64,000 nt of DNA from Maricaulis virginensis (GTDB lineage: Bacteria > Pseudomonadota > Alphaproteobacteria > Caulobacterales > Maricaulaceae). The stretch spans positions 1 to 64,000 of the forward strand of contig NZ_BSFE01000008.1 in assembly GCF_027922185.1 (NCBI RefSeq), in the 5' to 3' direction. Under the pieces are notes generated by a model. That model was not told where the DNA came from. It saw only the letters and a list, made by a program, of their open reading frames with translations, and made no database searches. Made by a program: the position numbers and the translations under genes. Of this stretch, positions 34,345 to 43,247 are shown one piece after another. Position 1 is the first letter of the stretch, and the number at the start of each line of letters is the position of its first letter.

Positions 34345-34711
34345 CATCCTCGATATCGCCGTCACCGTCCATGTCGTCGGAAGAGCGGCGTCCGCCCAGA
34401 TCGTCGCCATCGGAATCGTCGCGCCGGCGGCGGGCATCCTGCTGCTGGGCATAGCCGGTCAGGCCGACACCCCAGTCCTTGTCGATCCCGTCGACGCCCC
34501 GGTTGCGGAAACGCATTTTCGGCCCCGGACGGACGAGCCAAGCATAGACCCACAACGCGGCCAGCGCGCTGACGGCGATCAGCCCGGCAGCGAAACCGGC
34601 ACCCAGCTGACCCTGCGGCTGCAGGAAGACACCGAAAAACCAGGCGAGGAATACGAAGACCGGCGCGGCGACAAGGATTGCGAAAAAGCGGCGGACTGGA
34701 TGAGTGCGCAT
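34331..34711 (-). CDS. Two-helix membrane protein with acidic tail
   Basis: The 126-residue protein has two membrane helices (about 9-31 and 40-60). A short conserved-looking segment follows (RPGPKMRFRNRGVDGIDKDWGVGLTGYAQQQDAR), then a strongly acidic low-complexity tail rich in Asp, Gly and Ser. I do not recognise the family. The ATG at 34711 follows GGGAGGTCGAC. Confidence 0.6.
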   Translation of the reverse strand: MRTHPVRRFFAILVAAPVFVFLAWFFGVFLQPQGQLGAGFAAGLIAVSALAALWVYAWLVRPGPKMRFRNRGVDGIDKDWGVGLTGYAQQQDARRRRDDSDGDDLGGRRSSDDMDGDGDIEDGSLA

Positions 34712-34815
34712 GTCGACCTCCCTTCGGTCCATCGCGGACCCGGCTTCAACCTTGCGCCGCAATCATGCCGGAAAAGGGGCAATCGCCAGGGGACTGGCCT
34801 CGGCCGCATCCCGCC

Positions 34816-35775
34816 TCAGGCGCTTTCGCGACGATAGGTCAGCGCCAGGAAGACGTCTTCCAGATCGGCTTCCTCGGTGCGCAGATCGTCGATCCGGGCG
34901 CCGGAGGCGCGGAATTTCTCGATCATCTCCGCGACGGATTGCTCGCCATAGCGATAGGTGATGGCCAGCGCCCCGTCCTCGCGGATTTCCGCATCGTATT
35001 CCGCCAGTTCGGCCGGCACGGCGGTCAGGGGCTCGACCGGATCGATCACCAGCGTCTTGGAATCCATGCGCTTGAGCAGGGTTTCCTTGGGCTCGCAGGC
35101 GATCACCTCGCCCTGGTCGATAATGGCGATCTCGTCGCACAGCTCCTGGGCCTCTTCCAGATAGTGCGTGGTGAGAACGATCGTCGTGCCGCGTGCATGC
35201 AGTTCACGCACATAGGCCCAGAGCTGGCGGCGCAGCTCGATATCCACACCCGCCGTCGGCTCGTCGAGCACCAGGACCGGTGGCGTGTGCACCATCGCCT
35301 TGGCCACGAGGAGGCGACGTTTCATGCCGCCGGACAATTGCCGCACATAGGCATCGCGCTTGTCGGACAACCCCACCGCTTCGAGCAGTTCGTCGGTGCG
35401 CCGCTCTTCCTTGGGAACGCCGTAGAAACCAGCCATCAGCTCCAGCGTCTCGTAGGGCGTGAAGAAGACGTCCATATTGATTTCCTGCGGCACCACGCCG
35501 ATCGCGGCGCGCGCGGCGCGGCTGTCGCGATCGATGTCGATACCCCAGGTCTTTGCCGTGCCAGACGTCTTGTTCACCAGGCCGGCAAAGATATTGATGA
35601 AGGTCGACTTGCCGGCACCATTGGGGCCCAGCAGACCGAAGATCGAGCCCCGGCGCACCCTCAGGTCGACGCCCTTGAGTGCTTCCTTCGGCGGGGCATT
35701 CTTCGAGCCTGCATAGGTCTTGCGCAGATCGGTGGCCTCGAGGGCGTATTCGGGCAGGGAAGAACTGTCGGACAT
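34816..35775 (-). CDS. ABC transporter ATP-binding protein (no permease adjacent)
   Basis: The 319-residue protein has Walker A GPNGAGKST (50-58), a Q loop region VVPQEINMD, the ABC signature LSGGMKRRL, Walker B VLVLDEPTAGVD, and the H-loop TTHYLEEAQELCDE. This is the ABC-2 or drug/polysaccharide export type (CcmA-like). A C-terminal domain of about 80 residues follows. No permease is next to it, so its membrane partner is encoded elsewhere. The ATG at 35775 is chosen as the most plausible start. Confidence 0.9.
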   Translation of the reverse strand: MSDSSSLPEYALEATDLRKTYAGSKNAPPKEALKGVDLRVRRGSIFGLLGPNGAGKSTFINIFAGLVNKTSGTAKTWGIDIDRDSRAARAAIGVVPQEINMDVFFTPYETLELMAGFYGVPKEERRTDELLEAVGLSDKRDAYVRQLSGGMKRRLLVAKAMVHTPPVLVLDEPTAGVDIELRRQLWAYVRELHARGTTIVLTTHYLEEAQELCDEIAIIDQGEVIACEPKETLLKRMDSKTLVIDPVEPLTAVPAELAEYDAEIREDGALAITYRYGEQSVAEMIEKFRASGARIDDLRTEEADLEDVFLALTYRRESA

Positions 35776-35866
35776 GTCGCCTCGGAATTGACGGAACGGG
35801 GTCAAGCGCCATAACTAGGCGTCATACCTAGGGATCGTCCCGCTGTCTGTCCATGAGGGCTTTTCA

Positions 35867-36064
35867 ATGGCCGACGCCAGCAACGCCTTTCCGCCGCCGG
35901 AAGTCATCGTCACCGAAGACCATCGCATTGCCTGCGACGGGGGCGGCGGTGCGCTCGGCCATCCGAAAATCTACCTGGAAATGGGCGAGGACGACTTTGT
36001 CGAGTGCGGATACTGCGACCGCCGCTTCGTGAAGAAGGGTTCGGCGCAGGATCCGACCGCCTGA
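35867..36064 (+). CDS. zf-CHCC zinc-finger protein
   Basis: This 65-residue protein has the C..H..CxxC zinc ligands: Cys23 (IACDGGGG), His in LGHPKIYLEM and CGYC near residues 47-50. Homologues resemble NDUFS6 of mitochondrial complex I, a zinc subunit. Bacterial members accompany complex I in alphaproteobacteria. No nuo genes are in the window. Confidence 0.85.
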   Translation: MADASNAFPPPEVIVTEDHRIACDGGGGALGHPKIYLEMGEDDFVECGYCDRRFVKKGSAQDPTA

Positions 36065-36129
36065 CCGGGCGGTCATAACCCGCAAGGGCCGCAAGACGCC
36101 GATCACACAGGACGACTGGGGAGGCGTCT

Positions 36130-37665
36130 TTGGGTCAAACCGCCAGCCAGCGCATCGGGCTGATCACCGGCCTCGTGCTGGCGGTCCTCCTGCAATTCAT
36201 TCCGGTTCCGGACGGGCTGACCCGTGAAGCCTGGCTGCTGGCCTCGCTTGCCCTGCTGATGGCGAGCTGGTGGGCGAGCGAAGCCATCCCGATCGCCGCC
36301 ACGGCCCTCATTCCCATCGCCCTCTTCCCGCTCTTGGGCATCACCTCCACCGGCGCGGCGACCGCCCCCTATGCCAGTCCGATCGTCATGTTGCTGCTCG
36401 GCGGCTTCATCATCGCCCTGTCGATCGAGCGCTGGAACCTGCACACCCGGATCGCGCTCAATGTCGTCGCCCGTTTCGGCGGCCAGCCGGCCGCGCTGAT
36501 CGCCGGCTTCATGCTGGCCTCGGCGCTCCTGTCGATGTGGATCTCCAACACGGCCACGACGCTGATGATGATCCCGATCGCCCTGCGTGTCGCGGCCGAG
36601 GTGGAACGCGAAGGCGTGACCACGAAATTCTTCGCCCCGGCCCTCGCCCTGGGCATCGCCTACGCCGCCTCCATCGGCGGCATGGCGACCCCGGTCGGTA
36701 CGCCGACCAATTTGATCGGACTGGGCTTCTTGCAGAACGAGTTCGGCCGCACACTGGATTTTGCCAGCTGGATGGGTGTCGGTCTGCCCGTTGTCGCGCT
36801 GATCATCCCCGCCGCCTGGTTCGTGCTGACGCGCTGGGCCTTCTCCCTCAAGGGCGAACGCGCCAGCGGCGCGGCGCACGATCTGGTGCTGGAGGAGCTG
36901 GGCAAGCTGGGCCGCATGACAATGCCGGAACTGCGGGTCGCCGCCCTGTTCGGCACGGTCGCCATCCTGTGGATGGGCGCCACCCTGCCCGGCTTCCTGG
37001 TCTCGTGGATCCCGGGCATTCCCGCCGGCGAATGGAGCTGGGGCTGGAATCCCCTGCTCGGCTGGATCGGCGATACGCTGGGCCTGCCCGTCGATATCCG
37101 CCTGGGCAATACGCAGATCGCGGTGATGGGGGCACTCGCGGCCTTCCTCATCCCGTCCGGCTGCCGCGCCGAAGGCCGCAGCACGGCCCTGATGGCGTGG
37201 GAAGATACGGCCCGCCTGCCCTGGAATGTCATCATCCTGTTCGGCGGCGGTCTCTCCCTTGCGGCTGCACTCACAGCCACCGGCCTCGCCGACTGGCTGG
37301 GCGGCCAGATGCATTTCCTCACCGACCTGCCCACCCCGCTGCTGATCCTGGTCATCGTCGCGGTGATCGTCTTCCTGACCGAGCTGACCTCGAATGTCGC
37401 CACAGTGACCGGCTTCATGCCCGTGCTGGGCATTATCGCGGCGGAAGCCGGCGTGCCCGCCGAACAGCTCATCGCCCCGGTCGCCATCGCCGGTTCGGCC
37501 GCCTTCATGCTACCGGTCGCCACCGCGCCCAACGCCATCGTCTATGCGTCGGGCGCGGTCACCCAGGGCCAGATGATCAAGGCCGGCTTCCGGCTCAACC
37601 TGCTCGCTGTGCTGGCGATCGCGGGCGTCGGCTCGGTCGCGGCGATGCTGGGCTTCGGGGGCTAA
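36130..37665 (+). CDS. SLC13/DASS-family dicarboxylate carrier
   Basis: The 511-residue protein has about 11 or 12 membrane segments and both repeats with the family's SNT-type motif: SMWISNTATTLMMIPIA in the first and LTSNVATVTGFMPVLG in the second. These bind sodium and carboxylate. DASS members import succinate, citrate or sulfate with sodium. The start is a TTG at 36130, downstream of GGGGAGGCG; no ATG is suitable nearby. It converges with parE and overlaps its stop by four bases. Confidence 0.88.
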   Translation: MGQTASQRIGLITGLVLAVLLQFIPVPDGLTREAWLLASLALLMASWWASEAIPIAATALIPIALFPLLGITSTGAATAPYASPIVMLLLGGFIIALSIERWNLHTRIALNVVARFGGQPAALIAGFMLASALLSMWISNTATTLMMIPIALRVAAEVEREGVTTKFFAPALALGIAYAASIGGMATPVGTPTNLIGLGFLQNEFGRTLDFASWMGVGLPVVALIIPAAWFVLTRWAFSLKGERASGAAHDLVLEELGKLGRMTMPELRVAALFGTVAILWMGATLPGFLVSWIPGIPAGEWSWGWNPLLGWIGDTLGLPVDIRLGNTQIAVMGALAAFLIPSGCRAEGRSTALMAWEDTARLPWNVIILFGGGLSLAAALTATGLADWLGGQMHFLTDLPTPLLILVIVAVIVFLTELTSNVATVTGFMPVLGIIAAEAGVPAEQLIAPVAIAGSAAFMLPVATAPNAIVYASGAVTQGQMIKAGFRLNLLAVLAIAGVGSVAAMLGFGG

Positions 37666-37910
37666 AGGCTGTCGGGCAGGGTGCGGCTGCCGTGCACAAT
37701 CGAGATCAGATAGCGGCCGTGCACAATCGAGCGCGCACCGTCTGCCACATCCGGTCGGGCTGTCCCCGCTTCCGGGAAGGCCGGGATTTCAAGGCATCTG
37801 TCAATGATTTCATCGACAAAGCTTTCCGCCCGGTCCGGGTTATCAAGAGCGATGTAGTCTAGGATCTCGCCCATATCCGCCTCGGCGGCTGGTGCGATAA
37901 CAACAATCAC
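37662..37910 (-). CDS. parE: ParE-like toxin with internal duplication and probable loss
   Basis: This 82-residue RelE/ParE toxin starts IVVIAPAAEADMGEILDYIALDNPDRAESFVDEI, with the usual EAGTARPD. The end is odd: SIVHGRYLI is followed at once by SIVHGSRTL. In complete ParE proteins these two parts are separated by a strand of about ten to twelve residues (YRV..R-type). The DNA holds a direct repeat (37690-37704 and 37717-37731; 19 bp with one mismatch when extended left) with a 27-bp period. The toxin is likely inactive or altered. It overlaps parD by four bases. Confidence 0.75.
   Translation of the reverse strand: MIVVIAPAAEADMGEILDYIALDNPDRAESFVDEIIDRCLEIPAFPEAGTARPDVADGARSIVHGRYLISIVHGSRTLPDSL
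37690..37731. repeat. 27-bp-period direct repeat inside parE
   Basis: Two identical 15-base copies (CCGTGCACAATCGAG) begin 27 bases apart, nine codons in frame. Extending left adds four bases with one mismatch. It explains the repeated SIVHG in the toxin sequence and suggests slipped-strand change. Confidence 0.85.
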
Positions 37911-38176
37911 GACGACTTCGAACCGGCAGCAATCTCCCGGATTCGCGCTTTCAGGCTGGCGCGCACCTCCTCAGCCGGAATGCCGGGTCCGCTTTCCATG
38001 CCGATCCGCACCGCCTCGCGCAGCTCTTCCAGCTCGGTGAGGTAGCGCGCCTCGCTCTCCTCCACCATGCGAAGGCCATGGCGCAGCACCTCGCTCTTCG
38101 AGTTGAAGCGGCCGGAGGCGATGAGGTCTTCCATCATCTTTTCATAGCGTTCGCCGAGAGAGTAGGAGCTGGGCAT
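37907..38176 (-). CDS. parD: ParD-like antitoxin
   Basis: The 89-residue protein has the ribbon-helix-helix DNA-binding start (SSYSLGERYEKMMEDLIASGRFNSKSEVLRHGLRMVEE) and a charged C-terminus that normally wraps the toxin (ELREAVRIGMESGPGIPAEEV). It overlaps the toxin gene by four bases. As in other parDE pairs, ParD should repress its own promoter. It remains intact although the toxin is altered. Confidence 0.88.
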   Translation of the reverse strand: MPSSYSLGERYEKMMEDLIASGRFNSKSEVLRHGLRMVEESEARYLTELEELREAVRIGMESGPGIPAEEVRASLKARIREIAAGSKSS

Positions 38177-38195
38177 GGCGGTCTCGTCGTGACTG

Positions 38196-38217
38196 GATAA
38201 TTATTATCATAACACAA
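38196..38217 (-). promoter_or_regulatory. AT-rich parDE promoter/operator
   Basis: An AT-rich island in GC-rich DNA holds near-palindromic GATAATTATTATC at 38196-38208 and, on the minus strand, a -10-like TATGATAATAAT. It lies 20 bases upstream of the parD start. It probably contains the promoter and the ParD-binding operator. Confidence 0.5.
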
Positions 38218-38314
38218 GCGCCGCCCTGTGCGCAGACATCCCCACCGCACTCCACCGATGACCTCCTGGCCGCACCGCGTTAACCTCGCGGCGACCCAAG
38301 CGAGAGAGAGCCCC

Positions 38315-41101
38315 ATGGCCATCAAGAAGCCCCTCGACGAGACCTCCCACCTCTACCTGATCGACGGGTCGGGCTATATCTTCCGGGCCTATCACGCCCT
38401 GCCGCCGCTCACCCGGTCGGACGGCACGCCGGTGGGCGCGGTGCAGGGCTTCTGCAACATGCTGTGGAAGCTGCTCGAAGACCTGAAGGGAGAGGATGCA
38501 CCCTCTCACCTCGCCGTTATCTTCGACCATTCAGGCAAGTCCTTCCGCAACGAGATCTACGACCAGTACAAGGCCCACCGTCCGCCGGCGCCGGAGGATC
38601 TGGTGCCGCAATTCGGCCTGATCCGCGACGCCACGCGCGCCTTCGGCACGCCCTGTATCGAGCTGGAGAATTACGAGGCCGACGACATCATCGCCACCTA
38701 TGCCCGCATGGCCGAGGCGAAGGGCGCCAAGGTGACCATCGTCTCCTCCGACAAGGATCTGATGCAGCTGGTCTCCGACAGGATCGACATGTTCGACGCG
38801 ATGAAGAACAAGCGCATCGAAGCGGAACAGGTTGTCGAGAAGTTCGGCGTCGGGCCGGACAGGGTGATCGATATCCAGTCGCTGGCCGGCGACAGCGTCG
38901 ACAATGTGCCCGGCGTGCCCGGCATCGGCGTGAAGACCGCCGCGCTGCTGATCAATGAATACGGCGATCTCGACACGCTGCTCGAGCGCGCCGGCGAGAT
39001 CAAGCAGAAGGGCCGGCGGGAAAAACTCCTCGCCCATGCCGAGGATGCCCGTATCTCGCGCCAGCTGGTCACGCTGAAGACCGACACGCCCGTCACCGAC
39101 GAAATGGACGAATTCGGCATCACCGATCCGGATGCGGAAACGCTCGTCAAGTTCCTGAAAGAGATGGAATTCCGCACCTTCACGCGCAAGGTCGAGGAAG
39201 CGCTGGGCGGGCCGGTCGCCGACGAGACCGGAGACGCCACCGCCCCGATCGACCGGGACAGCTATGAGTGCGTCACCACGATGAAGCAGCTGCAGGCCTG
39301 GATCGAGAAGGCCCGCACCGCCGGCGTGATCGCCGTCGATACCGAGACCGACGCCCTCTCGGCCACGGCATCCGGCCTGGTCGGCATCTGCCTGGCCACC
39401 GCGCCGGGCGAGGCCTGCTATATCCCGCTCGCCCATGTCGACCCGGAAGGCTCAGGCGACATGTTCGACACCGGCGAAAAGCCCGACCAGATCCCGATGG
39501 ACGACGCCATCGCGGCGCTCAAACCCCTGCTGGAAGATCCGGCCGTTCTGAAGGTCGGCCAGAATTTCAAGTACGATCTCTCCGTCCTCGCCCGCTACGG
39601 CATCGATGTCGCGCCCTATGACGACACGATGCTGATCTCCTACGTCATGGAGGCAGGCCTGCACGGGCATGGCATGGACGAGCTGGCCGAGATTCACCTG
39701 GGCCATCAGTGCATCGCCTTCAAGGAGATCTGCGGCACCGGCAAGAACCAGATCAGTTTCGACAAGGTGCCGCTGGACAAGGCGACGCAGTATGCCGCCG
39801 AAGATGCCGACGTCACCCTGCGCCTGTGGGAAATCCTCAAGCCGGCCATGGTCTCGAAAAAGAAGGCGACGGTCTACGAGACGCTGGAACGGCCGATGGC
39901 CAAGGTGCTCTCGGACATGGAGCGGGTGGGCGTGAAGGTCGATCCGGACCAGCTGCGCCGGTTGTCCTCCGACTTCGCCCAGAAGATGGCCGCTGCCGAG
40001 GCTGCGGCGCACGAGGCGGCCGGACGCGAGTTCAATGTCGCCTCGCCCAAGCAGATCGGCGAGATCCTGTTCGGCGAGATGGGCCTGCCCGGCGGCAAGA
40101 AGACCAAGACCGGCGCCTGGTCCACCGACGTCACCGTGCTCGACCAGCTGGCCGCCGAAGGCCATGACCTGCCCGTCGCGCTGCTGGAATACCGGCAGTA
40201 TGCCAAGCTGAAATCGACCTATTCGGACGCGCTCTTCGACCACATCAATCCGCAGACAAAGCGCATCCACGGCTCCTTCTCGCTGGCCGCCACCACGACC
40301 GGACGGCTCTCCTCGACCGAGCCGAACCTGCAGAATATCCCGATCCGCACCGAGGCCGGCCGCAAGATCCGCGAGGTCTTCATCCCCGAGCCCGGCCATG
40401 TGCTGGTCGCCGCCGACTATTCCCAGATCGAGCTGCGGCTTCTGGCCCATATCGCCGGCGTCGAGAGCCTGAAACAGGCCTTCCGCGATGGTCAGGACAT
40501 CCACGCCATGACCGCCTCGGAAGTCTTCGGCGTGCCGGTGGAGGGCATGGACCCGATGGTGCGCCGCAAGGCCAAGGCGATCAATTTCGGCGTCATCTAC
40601 GGCATTTCCGCCTTCGGTCTCGCCAACCAGATCGACGTCTCCCGCGAGGAGGCAAAGAATTTTATCGACGCCTATTTCGAGAAATTCCCGGGCATTGCCG
40701 ACTATATGGAGCGCATGAAGAAAGAGGCGAAGGATACCGGCTATGTCGAGACCGTTTTCGGCCGCCGTTGCCACTTCCCGGGCATTCGCGACAAGAATCC
40801 CAACATGCGCATGTTCGCCGAACGCCAGGCCATCAATGCTCCGATCCAGGGCAGCGCCGCCGACGTCATCCGCCGCGCCATGATCCGCATGGACGACGCC
40901 CTCCGCGCCGCCAATCTCGACGCCCGCATGCTCCTCCAGGTCCACGACGAACTCGTTTTCGAAGTGCCGGAAGACCAGGCGGATAGACTGATAGACCTGG
41001 CCTCAAAGGTGATGGGCGAGGCGTGCGCGCCGGCTTTGGAGCTCAGCGTACCGCTGGATGTGGACGCAAAAGCCGGAAAGAGCTGGGCCGAAGCGCACTA
41101 A
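38315..41101 (+). CDS. polA: DNA polymerase I PolA
   Basis: This 928-residue enzyme has three domains in order. The 5'-3' flap exonuclease (about 10-300) includes YLIDGSGYIFRAYHALPP, VIFDHSGKSFRNEIYDQYK and the helix-hairpin-helix SVDNVPGVPGIGVKTAA. The 3'-5' exonuclease (about 335-520) is intact, with VIAVDTETDAL, VGQNFKYDLSVL and YAAEDADVTLRLW. The polymerase (about 550-928) includes DYSQIELRLLAHIAG, RRKAKAINFGVIYGISAFGL and LQVHDELVFE. The start at 38315 follows GAGAGAGAG. It is divergent from parDE and followed by a 974-bp gene-free region. Confidence 0.97.
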   Translation: MAIKKPLDETSHLYLIDGSGYIFRAYHALPPLTRSDGTPVGAVQGFCNMLWKLLEDLKGEDAPSHLAVIFDHSGKSFRNEIYDQYKAHRPPAPEDLVPQFGLIRDATRAFGTPCIELENYEADDIIATYARMAEAKGAKVTIVSSDKDLMQLVSDRIDMFDAMKNKRIEAEQVVEKFGVGPDRVIDIQSLAGDSVDNVPGVPGIGVKTAALLINEYGDLDTLLERAGEIKQKGRREKLLAHAEDARISRQLVTLKTDTPVTDEMDEFGITDPDAETLVKFLKEMEFRTFTRKVEEALGGPVADETGDATAPIDRDSYECVTTMKQLQAWIEKARTAGVIAVDTETDALSATASGLVGICLATAPGEACYIPLAHVDPEGSGDMFDTGEKPDQIPMDDAIAALKPLLEDPAVLKVGQNFKYDLSVLARYGIDVAPYDDTMLISYVMEAGLHGHGMDELAEIHLGHQCIAFKEICGTGKNQISFDKVPLDKATQYAAEDADVTLRLWEILKPAMVSKKKATVYETLERPMAKVLSDMERVGVKVDPDQLRRLSSDFAQKMAAAEAAAHEAAGREFNVASPKQIGEILFGEMGLPGGKKTKTGAWSTDVTVLDQLAAEGHDLPVALLEYRQYAKLKSTYSDALFDHINPQTKRIHGSFSLAATTTGRLSSTEPNLQNIPIRTEAGRKIREVFIPEPGHVLVAADYSQIELRLLAHIAGVESLKQAFRDGQDIHAMTASEVFGVPVEGMDPMVRRKAKAINFGVIYGISAFGLANQIDVSREEAKNFIDAYFEKFPGIADYMERMKKEAKDTGYVETVFGRRCHFPGIRDKNPNMRMFAERQAINAPIQGSAADVIRRAMIRMDDALRAANLDARMLLQVHDELVFEVPEDQADRLIDLASKVMGEACAPALELSVPLDVDAKAGKSWAEAH

Positions 41102-41379
41102 CCGCATTCTCCCCGGCCGGAGAGACGGTGCCCGCAGGGCGAATGAGGGGCGCGCGGCAGCGCCACCACCACCCTTGACACCATGCCGCTTTTCCCGGCC
41201 GGACGCCCGGCGAAGGCCGGGCGGAGTACGGGGATCTACGGGAAACGCATCGCTGGAAGTGATCTCCGGTAGATCCCGGATCTGCAGCCTGCCTGCGCGG
41301 GCTGGAGCCTGCGCCCGCGAAAGCGGGGGGCCGGGAAAAATGCGGAGGTTGGAAAAGAGAGTGAGAACGCCGCCACAAA

Positions 41380-41533
41380 CACCGTCACCCTGACGACAGT
41401 CAGGGCCCAGTTCATAGAGCCGGGTGGCCGCGATCTCGCACTTATCCCGCACATCGCCACCGCTCAGACCGAGCCCGCCTGGCGAAAATCTCCCTTTACG
41501 ATCTGGGTCCTGACTTTCGTCAGGATGACGGTT
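41380..41533. repeat. Inverted repeat with about 31-bp arms (CGTCA...TGACG type)
   Basis: The left arm (41380-41410) and right arm (41503-41533) are reverse complements with about four mismatches. Each contains CCTGAC, a short centre and GTCAGG, so each arm is also a hairpin. The 92 bases between have no gene. The CGTCA-CCTGAC-N-GTCAGG motif is a well-known repeat class in alphaproteobacterial genomes; whether it is mobile is unknown. Confidence 0.7.
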
Positions 41534-41780
41534 TGTGGGGGCAACAAGGGAAACTTATCCCCGCCCCCTCATTTGCCCTTACCATCGTCATCGGTTTCCG
41601 GGATGGGAGGCATGAGCTCAGTCCCTTGTGCCCGGGAGCGTGCGGAGCTCGTCCGCGCCTGGTGGGTGACAGCATCAGGCTCCGGCGTGGCCATCTGCGG
41701 GGACACCGGCACAAAGCTCGACCGGAGCGTGCCTGCAGGTCTCGAGACGGGGCCCGCAAGGGACCCGGGTAAATCTCCGC

Positions 41781-41850
41781 GTGCGGGATGCCCCGGGCAT
41801 CACCACCAAACCTTCAAATCCGGACACGATGTCCGCCGTGCATCCCGCAC
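41781..41850. repeat. 10-bp inverted repeat pair
   Basis: GTGCGGGATG at 41781-41790 and CATCCCGCAC at 41841-41850 are perfect reverse complements, with GATGCC/GGCATC nested beside the left arm. The pair lies within the gene-free region. Confidence 0.5.
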
Positions 41851-41914
41851 CCCTCTCATCGCTCCAGGGTTCCGCCCGTGGAGGGTTTCGTGCTGAGTGC
41901 TATCACCACACACC

Positions 41915-42063
41915 GCTTTCCCCGGACTTGTTCCGGCGTCACATGCGCCAGGGGCCTGACGGCCTCCTTCGCGCAACCATCCTACGACACTTCCAACACA
42001 CAGGGGCCTGCCGGCATTTCAGATGCAGGCTCAGCCGGGCCCCGGAACAAGTCCGGGGAAAGC
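41915..42063. repeat. Perfect 22-bp inverted repeat flanking 105 bp
   Basis: The left arm at 41915-41936 is the exact reverse complement of 42042-42063, whose core is CCGGAACAAGTCCGGGG followed by AAAGC. Each arm is itself partly palindromic (CCGGA/TCCGG). The 105 bases between carry no gene. A related core lies at 82-95, so this is a repeated genomic element. The geometry resembles a small non-coding mobile element, but no target duplication is evident. Confidence 0.75.
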
Positions 42064-42075
42064 ACTGGGAGTGGA

Positions 42076-42597
42076 TTACCCGCAGAGCGCTTCGACGCGT
42101 TGCAGGGCGGCCGTCACACCGGAGAGCGAGAATTCGTAGGCCGTGGCGACACCGGCAGCGGTGGTGGCTGTGACATGCATGGCTGAGCCGCGGCGCATCT
42201 GGCGCACCAGATCGCTCTCGTCCGACAGATCATCCAGGAAGGCTTCGCTGCCATCGGTGAACGTGTCGAAGCGCGACGAGCCGACCCGCACTTCCGGCGG
42301 GCTGGTGGGACGCAGATCATAGCCGGTCAGAAGGTTGGGCTGTTCGTTGACGGCGCCGTTCTGCCAGGAGGCGACGATGAAATACACCGTGCCATGATCG
42401 AAGGTGCGCGGCGCGCTGTCGGTCGGGCGGCTGAGCGCATAGCAGACCAGCCCGGCCTGGGTCGGCCGGGTAAAGACGCGCCAGTCGGAATACTCGCCGC
42501 GGAATTCCGGCTCGTCCTGGGCGAGGGCCGGGACGGCGCTGGCGCAGGTGAGGGTCAGGGCGGCAAGGCAGGGTCGCAGGAACACGGTTGAGGTCAT
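42076..42597 (-). CDS. Invasion-associated locus B (IalB) family protein
   Basis: This 173-residue exported protein has a signal peptide (to about ALAQ, residue 27). The IalB-like core starts FRGEYSDWRVFTRPTQAGLVCYALSRP, followed by VYFIVASWQNGAVNEQPNLLTGYDLRP and DDLSDESDLVRQMRRGSAMHVTATTAAG. IalB was named for Bartonella red-cell invasion, but most members are in non-pathogens with no known role. The start is uncertain: ATG 42597 has its ribosome site too close and a TTG lies at 42615. Confidence 0.85.
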   Translation of the reverse strand: MTSTVFLRPCLAALTLTCASAVPALAQDEPEFRGEYSDWRVFTRPTQAGLVCYALSRPTDSAPRTFDHGTVYFIVASWQNGAVNEQPNLLTGYDLRPTSPPEVRVGSSRFDTFTDGSEAFLDDLSDESDLVRQMRRGSAMHVTATTAAGVATAYEFSLSGVTAALQRVEALCG

Positions 42598-42690
42598 CCT
42601 CTGTTCGGTAGCCAATCGGACTGTGCGCGTCGGAACCGGTAAGGCGGCGAGGGTTAAATCCCCCCTAATCTGGCACGCCTGCAGCGGCGA

Positions 42691-43212
42691 TCAACGATGC
42701 ATGCCGAACTTCTTTTCCGCATTGTCAGTCGCGGCCTGCGGGCCGCCCGGCATCAGCGGGCGTTCGGGAAAACCGCCGAAATTCAGCGTGCGGTCGTAGA
42801 GCGTGATCGCACAGGCAACCGAGACATTGACGCAGAATTTCGTCGGGATCTTGACGATGTGCTGACAGCGCGCCTGCATCTCCCCGGTCAGCGAGCCGCG
42901 CTCGCGTCCGAATACATAGGCCGCGCACAACGGGTGGCGGAAGGCTGGCAGATCGACGGCTTCGTCGGTCAGCTCGACCCCGACCAGCTGGCAATTGTCC
43001 GGCAGGGCGATGGCATCGATATCGGCCCACTCGTAATAGGGCACATGGCTGACAGACTTGGCGGTATCGGCCCGGTAGACATCGCGGACCCGGTGGCTGG
43101 CATTCACCGAAAAGGCAAAGCTGGCGCCGAAAGCGTGCGCCGTGCGCAGGATCGCACCGAGATTCATCGGCTTGGAAATGCCTTCCGCCCCGACTGCAAA
43201 ATAACCGCGCAT
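42691..43212 (-). CDS. TrmH/SpoU-family RNA 2'-O-methyltransferase
   Basis: This 173-residue SPOUT enzyme has the motif 1 region NLGAILRTAHAFGASF, motif 2 AAYVFGRERGSLT and motif 3 KIPTKFCVNVSVACAITLYDR, all of which build the trefoil knot that binds SAM. It modifies a tRNA or rRNA ribose; which one cannot be told. The Thr-Lys-Phe-Cys in motif 3 differs from the usual MxGxxxSLNVSVA. It follows the isoaspartyl peptidase gene by 35 bases. Confidence 0.85.
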   Translation of the reverse strand: MRGYFAVGAEGISKPMNLGAILRTAHAFGASFAFSVNASHRVRDVYRADTAKSVSHVPYYEWADIDAIALPDNCQLVGVELTDEAVDLPAFRHPLCAAYVFGRERGSLTGEMQARCQHIVKIPTKFCVNVSVACAITLYDRTLNFGGFPERPLMPGGPQAATDNAEKKFGMHR

Positions 43213-43247
43213 GCCCGCTCCTGCCCTGCTGCCCGATCCCTGGTCGC

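Larger units (their letters stand above)
41102..42075. repeat. Gene-free intergenic mosaic of repeats
   Basis: No believable coding frame lies in these 974 bases between polA and the IalB gene. It contains several inverted repeats, listed separately, and GC-rich fragments such as CCCGGCGAAGGCCGGG near 41207. The fragment ATCTCCGGTAGATCCCGGATCTGC near 41270 resembles common intergenic palindromes of alphaproteobacteria. Many small frames exist on both strands but none has a start signal or protein-like composition. Confidence 0.7.

Noticed and set aside
41525..42186. Several overlapping small frames between polA and ialB
   Set aside because: They cross repeat sequences, lack ribosome sites and have non-protein-like composition.
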